Shown: positions 48,781 through 53,330 of the stretch, piece by piece
Numbering within the stretch: the stretch's first letter is position 1
Layout of the letters: each line of letters starts with the position of its first letter
Source: Nostoc sp. GT001
Lineage (GTDB): Bacteria; Cyanobacteriota; Cyanobacteriia; Cyanobacteriales; Nostocaceae
Direction: 5' to 3'
Assembly (NCBI RefSeq): GCF_030382115.1
Contig: NZ_JAUDRJ010000003.1
Span: forward strand, 5,346,560-5,399,889
Length of the DNA: 53,330 nt
The notes under the pieces: model-generated
Told to the model about the DNA's origin: nothing
The model's database searches: none
The model's input: the letters and a program-made list of their open reading frames with translations, nothing else
Made by a program: the position numbers and the translations under genes

Positions 48781-50046
48781 TTATTCAACTCTGGCGCGGA
48801 GTGCAGGAGATGGAAAAAGATTTTCAAATCCAGCTTGTCGCTCAGTTAAAGATTCTAGAGCATCGTTCCAAAGACTTTCATAATAAAAGAAGGTTACGCC
48901 AAGACCGCGTTCTTGGGCTGCCCGCACCTGAGACTTAATTTGCTGTATGGGAACTGGGTTATTTCGTAACCCTGTCATAATGCCAACTCCAGTTGGAATT
49001 ATTTGCTGCGATTCTTGAATTTCTGCGCGGGAAATATTTGCCACAAAACTTTTTAGATCGGGACGATAAATTTGCACAATTAACTCGTCCACAATATTTT
49101 GTCGCATCCAACTCAGCCAATCTTGCAAGTGAAACTTGTAAGCAAAATCATAGTAATTAGGAGAAACAGAGAAAATCGCCTGGGGTTTTCTCTGCTTCAC
49201 AGCTTGATTAAGTTTTACCATGAATGCCGTAATCTTATCTGCTCGCCACTTTACCCATGTCGCATCTTGGGGATTTTTTGGGGGAGGATTCTTCGTTTCT
49301 TTGGTGTACAAAGCAACTGTATATTGGTCGTAACCAAATTCGTGAGGTAAACTCATGTGATCGTCAAACTGAATGCCATCGGCATCATATTGAGTAACAG
49401 TTTCTAGCACTAGATTGGTGATGAACTGTTGCACTTTTGGATGGAACGGATTAAGCCACATTACCTCACCAGCTGCGCTGTTTGAAGTTTGGCTACCATC
49501 CCGCTTTTGTGTGAACCAATCCGGGTAATTCATTGCTAGTTCTGAGGTTGGGGGAGCCATGAAACCAAACTCAAACCAGGGAATCACTAGCAATCCTTTA
49601 CGATGGGCTTGGTTAATCAAGTCTGCGAGAATATCATGTCCATCTGAACCTTTGTAGACAAAAGGTTGAATGCCTGCACGTTGTGCGATCGCACTAGGAT
49701 GCATTACATAGCCAGAATTCCATACCACAGGATAAATTGTGTTGAAATTCATCCGCCGCAGTTGACTCACTGCATCCTGCACCTTGTCCCGATTTTTGAG
49801 GGTGTCAAAATCATTAGTGGTCATCCAAACCCCGCGAATTTCCTGACGGGGTAACTGTGCGATGGCAGGGGTGAAACTGTCCACCAACAATACACTAATA
49901 AACGATATTAAAATGAGAATGGGAAAAAAAGACTTGAGTAGTCGCCGCCGACTTTGGACAATAAAAGGTGATTTCATAAATTTGAATGATGCATTAGCTA
50001 CCCACACACGCCATTGTTCGCTTTTACGATTGAATCTACTAACCAT
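48781..50046 (-). CDS. Family 10-like glycosyl hydrolase (GHL10/DUF187), membrane-anchored
   Basis: Up to 421 residues. An N-terminal hydrophobic segment (about 35-60, ending PAIAQ) is a signal or anchor. The catalytic TIM-barrel starts with EIRGVWMTTNDFDTL and has GIQFDDHMSLP, FSVSPNYYDFAYK and DELIVQIYRP, typical of GHL10. These enzymes are thought to act on envelope polysaccharides or peptidoglycan, but few are tested. The ATG at 50046 gives a long cytoplasmic head; the ATG at 49977 (MKSPFIVQSRRR) is an equally good start. Confidence 0.85.
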   Translation of the reverse strand: MVSRFNRKSEQWRVWVANASFKFMKSPFIVQSRRRLLKSFFPILILISFISVLLVDSFTPAIAQLPRQEIRGVWMTTNDFDTLKNRDKVQDAVSQLRRMNFNTIYPVVWNSGYVMHPSAIAQRAGIQPFVYKGSDGHDILADLINQAHRKGLLVIPWFEFGFMAPPTSELAMNYPDWFTQKRDGSQTSNSAAGEVMWLNPFHPKVQQFITNLVLETVTQYDADGIQFDDHMSLPHEFGYDQYTVALYTKETKNPPPKNPQDATWVKWRADKITAFMVKLNQAVKQRKPQAIFSVSPNYYDFAYKFHLQDWLSWMRQNIVDELIVQIYRPDLKSFVANISRAEIQESQQIIPTGVGIMTGLRNNPVPIQQIKSQVRAAQERGLGVTFFYYESLWNDALESLTERQAGFENLFPSPALRARVE

Positions 50047-50470
50047 ATAGTCTACAAGTATTTATGCTTAGTACAGAATTGATGAGTTGGTAGTTGTTCG
50101 TTCCTTGCTTATGGAACTTTTGCACCAAAAAAACTAAAACAGACAAATTAAGATAGTTGACGCAGCTAATAAGCATTTGTGCCCAATAGATATTGGTATG
50201 GGGAATGGGGCATTGGGCGTTAGGAGTGCTGAGTAATGAGTAATGAGTAATGAGTAATGAGTTAGGAGTTAGGAGTTAGGAGTTAGGAGTTTTGTTTATC
50301 CCCTTGTCCCCTCATCTCCCTCATCTCCCCTGCTCCTCTGCCCCCTGCTCCCTGCCCTCTGCCCCCTACTCCCTACTCCCTACTCCCTACTCCCGATCTT
50401 CACATTCCCCCACGCCTACCTGTGTCACAATAAAGAACTGTAATAAGAAAAATATTGTTAAGGTAATTTA
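50047..50470. other. Divergent spacer with heptamer arrays
   Basis: 424 bp. At 50228-50262 there are copies of GAGTAAT, then TTAGGAG copies (50262-50292), and pyrimidine-rich CCCCTGCTCC / CCCTACT repeats at 50300-50397. The promoter of chlI is probably in the last 60 bp. No ORF is seen. Confidence 0.6.
50228..50397. repeat. STRR-type heptamer arrays
   Basis: About five GAGTAAT units, four TTAGGAG units and four or more CCCTACT units in succession, just before chlI. The same heptamers recur at 27484-27646, 30214-30245, 31990-32010, 51724-51748 and 52071-52141. Confidence 0.8.
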
Positions 50471-51595
50471 GTGAGTCCAACTGCTCAATCCACGGCAAGT
50501 GCGCGTCGCGTAGTATTTCCTTTTACGGCAATTGTGGGCCAGGAAGAAATGAAACTGGCGCTGCTATTGAACGTGATTGACCCCAAAATTGGGGGTGTAA
50601 TGATTATGGGCGATCGCGGCACCGGGAAATCCACAACTATCCGGGCGCTGGCGGATCTGCTACCAGAAATTTCTGTGGTTGCTAATGACCCCTTCAGTAG
50701 CGATCCTAGCGACCCCGACTTAATGAGCGATGAAGTCCGCCAACTGTTAGAACAAGGGGCGGAAATTCCCGTAGCTCACAAAAAAGTTCAAATGGTAGAC
50801 CTGCCGCTAGGAGCTACAGAAGACCGAGTTTGTGGCACAATCGACATCGAGAAAGCTTTATCTGAAGGTGTCAAAGCTTTTGAACCGGGACTTCTGGCAA
50901 AGGCTAACCGAGGCATTCTCTATGTGGATGAAGTCAACTTACTAGATGACCACCTCGTAGACGTGTTACTCGACTCCGCTGCCAGTGGATGGAACACTGT
51001 AGAACGAGAAGGTATTTCTATCCGTCACCCAGCGCGTTTCGTGCTTGTGGGTTCTGGAAACCCCGAAGAAGGCGAACTACGCCCCCAATTACTCGATCGC
51101 TTTGGGATGCACGCAGAAATTCACACAGTCAAAGAACCAGCCTTACGGGTGCAAATCGTGGAACAACGAGCGGATTTTGACCAAAACCCGCCAGTATTTC
51201 TCGAAAATTACAAACCCCAGCAAGAAGCATTACAACAGCAAATTGTCAATGCTCAACAGCTTTTGCCAGAAGTGAAAATTGACTACGATCTGCGGGTGAA
51301 AATTTCTGAAGTCTGCTCAGAACTGGATGTAGATGGTTTGCGGGGTGACATTGTTAGTAACCGCGCCGCCAAAGCGTTAACAGCTTATGAAGGACGCACT
51401 GAAGTTACAGTTGATGATATCCACCGCGTAATTACGCTATGTTTGCGTCACAGACTGCGGAAAGACCCTTTAGAATCGATTGATTCTGGCTACAAAGTCG
51501 CCAAAGTTTTTAGCCGCGTCTTTGGCGTTGAACTACCAGAAAGTGATACTGCACAAAAGAACGGCACAGGTCAAAAATTAGGAGCTAGAGGTTAA
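50471..51595 (+). CDS. chlI: Magnesium chelatase subunit I
   Basis: 374 residues. Walker A is GDRGTGKS (47-54), Walker B is [12 protein letters not shown], and [14 protein letters not shown] holds the sensor/arginine-finger region. This AAA+ subunit works with ChlD and ChlH to insert Mg2+ into protoporphyrin IX, the first step of chlorophyll synthesis. The start is a GTG at 50471 with AAGG 8 bases before; [25 protein letters not shown] matches the expected N-terminus. It is alone here; chlD and chlH are elsewhere. Confidence 0.95.
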   Translation: MSPTAQSTASARRVVFPFTAIVGQEEMKLALLLNVIDPKIGGVMIMGDRGTGKSTTIRALADLLPEISVVANDPFSSDPSDPDLMSDEVRQLLEQGAEIPVAHKKVQMVDLPLGATEDRVCGTIDIEKALSEGVKAFEPGLLAKANRGILYVDEVNLLDDHLVDVLLDSAASGWNTVEREGISIRHPARFVLVGSGNPEEGELRPQLLDRFGMHAEIHTVKEPALRVQIVEQRADFDQNPPVFLENYKPQQEALQQQIVNAQQLLPEVKIDYDLRVKISEVCSELDVDGLRGDIVSNRAAKALTAYEGRTEVTVDDIHRVITLCLRHRLRKDPLESIDSGYKVAKVFSRVFGVELPESDTAQKNGTGQKLGARG

Positions 51596-51759
51596 AAGTT
51601 AGGAGCGGAGCCGGAAACGCTCCGCCTCCGGTGAAGAATTAATAGTTAAGAGTTTTGAATGGAAAGCTGCTTCATATCTCACAACTTTATTTAATTCCTC
51701 ACTCAACACTGACTATATATATAACTCCTAACTCCTAACTCCTAACTCAGTACTAAAAT
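51596..51759. repeat. Inverted heptamer repeats after chlI
   Basis: AAAAGTTAGGAGCGG near 51592 and CTCCTAACTCCTAACTCC (51724-51745) are inverted to each other. Between is CGGAAACGCTCCGCCTCCGG, a small GC-rich hairpin. This may act as a transcript end. Confidence 0.55.
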
Positions 51760-52056
51760 ATGAGATTTTGGTCTTTTTGGTTCAACAGCTTTGTTCTATC
51801 TAGCCAATACAACCCGCCCAGGTTTGTAGAATTATTGATGCTCTTATTAGCGATCGCAATGCTTGCAATAGCTAGCATTTTACCTGACATACCCTATTTA
51901 ATCTTAGGCTTGAGCTTAGTAGTGGGGGCATCTATTTCCATCTTAGTGCGGGAAGCGATCGCACCCTCACCCCAAACACGAATTACCCAACTAACAGCAT
52001 CCCTATTACTCATCATCAGCCTCTATGGCTTTGCTGATTTAATGTACACTCTTTAA
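51760..52056 (+). CDS. Small membrane protein of unknown function
   Basis: 98 residues with three hydrophobic stretches (about 24-40, 45-62 and 78-97), a short N-terminal amphipathic part (MRFWSFWFNSFVLSSQYNP) and polar loops. I recognise no family. It follows chlI on the same strand after 164 bp of repeat sequence, so co-transcription is uncertain. Confidence 0.65.
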   Translation: MRFWSFWFNSFVLSSQYNPPRFVELLMLLLAIAMLAIASILPDIPYLILGLSLVVGASISILVREAIAPSPQTRITQLTASLLLIISLYGFADLMYTL

Positions 52057-52070
52057 AATTTAATTAATCA

Positions 52071-52141
52071 GTTAGGAGTTATGAGTGAGAAATTAATTAG
52101 CAACTCCTAACTCCTAACTCCTAACTCCTAACTCCTAACTT
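52071..52141. repeat. Inverted heptamer array
   Basis: AGTTAGGAGTTATGAGTGAG is followed by five copies of AACTCCT (52101-52139). The two parts are inverted and lie between convergent genes, so the hairpin probably ends both transcripts. Confidence 0.65.
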
Positions 52142-52147
52142 TTGCAT

Positions 52148-53236
52148 TTACCAATCTTGCATTTCCACCAATTCCATACACAACTCATTAATTTGCTCCA
52201 AATCAGGTTTATGAGGTAGGGCAGATTGTTCGCAAACAACTTCCATTTCGGCGACCAAATCTTCTGCTATTTTCATCACCTGTTCATAAGAATACTCACC
52301 TTTTAAAATAGCTTTTAAATCTTCAACATCACCAGCTATTCTCCTATCTACAATCACTTCACCTCGCCGCAATATTTCTACTCCACTGCGTAACAATCTA
52401 ATGCAGTGCATTCCATGTTTGAGGTCAAAACCTGATTTTCTTTCCATTTCTGCCCTAGCCGGATTTCTATTTTCCTGCCAAGATAAGTAAGCCTTCCATT
52501 CCCTTAAAGCTATTTGATAGCTTTGGCTTTTCTGAAGCAGACGGATAAAATCTTTACGGCTATTGGTTAACTTTTGGGTATATTCCAAAGTTTCATCAGG
52601 TAAAGTATATTGTTTTAACACTCCTTTAAAATCAATATCTGCTGTCAGCAATTGATATAATTGTTCTGCTTCTTCCAAAAACTCAATCCGTCCTCTGATT
52701 AAGTTATAAAGATATTCTAGAAAAGCATTTAGCTCATCTTTGCTCAGAGGTGCTTCATCTTCTATAGCAAAGTCAGATGGTATTGGTTTTTTTTGCGGTG
52801 GCTTTAACAACCACTTACGATGAGTTTCCATCTTTTTGATTTGGGCAAAGGCATAACCAGTGTAAGTATGTTTTACTTTCTTGCTCAAAAATAACTGCTT
52901 ATGATCGATTAAATGCTGCCCGACTGCGCTTAAAAAAGGATAGTTATTTAACCAGAGCAATTCTAAAACATTGGGGTTAGCGCCTGCTAATAATTGGAGG
53001 ATTTTTCTTAATTCATATATAACTGTGTCTTTGTTACCATCAACGAATGGAAATATTCCTGGTTCATCCCAACCAGTATCTTTTTGTTCTATCCGATCAA
53101 ATCCCAAGTAGTACCTTTTAGGTGCAATAAATACTCCCCGATAATCAAAGTCGGAATCAGGACGATTTAAACCATAGCCGTGGCTACCAGCCAAACCAAT
53201 TAAAATAGTTCTTTGCTCAACTTCTATTCTTTTCAT
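52148..53236 (-). CDS. RlaP-type nucleotidyltransferase
   Basis: 362 residues. The nucleotidyltransferase core is at the N-terminus: GLAGSHGYGLNRPDSDFDYRG, with G-S at 17-18 and the metal-binding aspartates D29 and D31. The long helical C-terminal part (LRKILQLLAGANPNVLELLWLN, YAFAQIKKMETHRKWLL, KSGFDLKHGMHCIRLLRSGVEIL) fits the RlaP (PF10127, YcgL-like) family. Some relatives sit beside RNA ligases, suggesting RNA repair; no ligase is visible here. AGGTGA just before ATG 53236 supports the start. Confidence 0.8.
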   Translation of the reverse strand: MKRIEVEQRTILIGLAGSHGYGLNRPDSDFDYRGVFIAPKRYYLGFDRIEQKDTGWDEPGIFPFVDGNKDTVIYELRKILQLLAGANPNVLELLWLNNYPFLSAVGQHLIDHKQLFLSKKVKHTYTGYAFAQIKKMETHRKWLLKPPQKKPIPSDFAIEDEAPLSKDELNAFLEYLYNLIRGRIEFLEEAEQLYQLLTADIDFKGVLKQYTLPDETLEYTQKLTNSRKDFIRLLQKSQSYQIALREWKAYLSWQENRNPARAEMERKSGFDLKHGMHCIRLLRSGVEILRRGEVIVDRRIAGDVEDLKAILKGEYSYEQVMKIAEDLVAEMEVVCEQSALPHKPDLEQINELCMELVEMQDW

Positions 53237-53330
53237 ATCACCTGATTAAAATATAGTCATCCTAACTCATCAGTTAAGCAGGTGGCGAGATGGAGAGTAG
53301 AGAAAAGATTTTTAACTCAATACGGTTCAG

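Overview
The window looks like chromosome of a filamentous, Nostoc-type cyanobacterium. The reasons are many HIP1 octamers (GCGATCGC), arrays of short tandem heptamers (TTAGGAG / ATTACTC types) between genes, a magnesium chelatase ChlI gene, giant DUF4347 / cadherin-like exoproteins, and AAA-like/WD40 signalling proteins. This rests on sequence character; there was no database search. I saw no rRNA, tRNA or CRISPR array.

Layout. 1-4.1 kb: a terminator, a multi-pass membrane protein, a 35-residue membrane ORF, a DUF4231/SLATT protein and a PLP aminotransferase. 4.5-12.3 kb: a 2115-residue secreted-type repeat protein (DUF4347, delta-60 repeats, 12 cadherin-like repeats, DUF4114). An IS701-family element with a 4-bp target duplication has separated this gene from its own terminator. 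12.6-18 kb: DUF1499, DUF1345, a three-domain copper nitrite reductase, a GNAT acetyltransferase and a cupin. 18.1-19.6 kb: an IS4/Tn5-like element with an 11-bp target duplication. 19.8-27.3 kb: a large hybrid histidine kinase and a REC-PAS-GGDEF-EAL regulator. Each is broken by an apparent single-base insertion, and each appears to carry an in-frame copy of a dispersed repeat. 28.1-32.8 kb: an ABC-2 / GldG-like / DUF4340 operon spaced by repeats. 33.0-33.9 kb: purU.

33.9-46.7 kb is the most interesting part. A two-gene operon encodes an HTH-AAA protein and an AAA-PAS-TM-WD40 protein with 14 blades. Next to it is a run of small exported proteins of unknown function, an M13 metallopeptidase lipoprotein and an SH3-like exported protein. 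The upstream region of the HTH-AAA gene and the region between the M13 and SH3 genes are diverged duplicates. Both carry paired TGAT-type half-sites 9 bp apart and a second conserved block; one copy was later interrupted by a hairpin element. I infer a shared regulon, possibly run by the HTH-AAA protein.

46.7-53.3 kb: an area of sequence debris (a 163-bp copy of the purU 3' end, an antitoxin-like remnant, small palindromic elements), then an M41-type membrane peptidase without an AAA domain, a GH10-like glycosidase, chlI, a small membrane protein and an RlaP-type nucleotidyltransferase. Short palindromic and heptamer repeats fill most gaps between genes.
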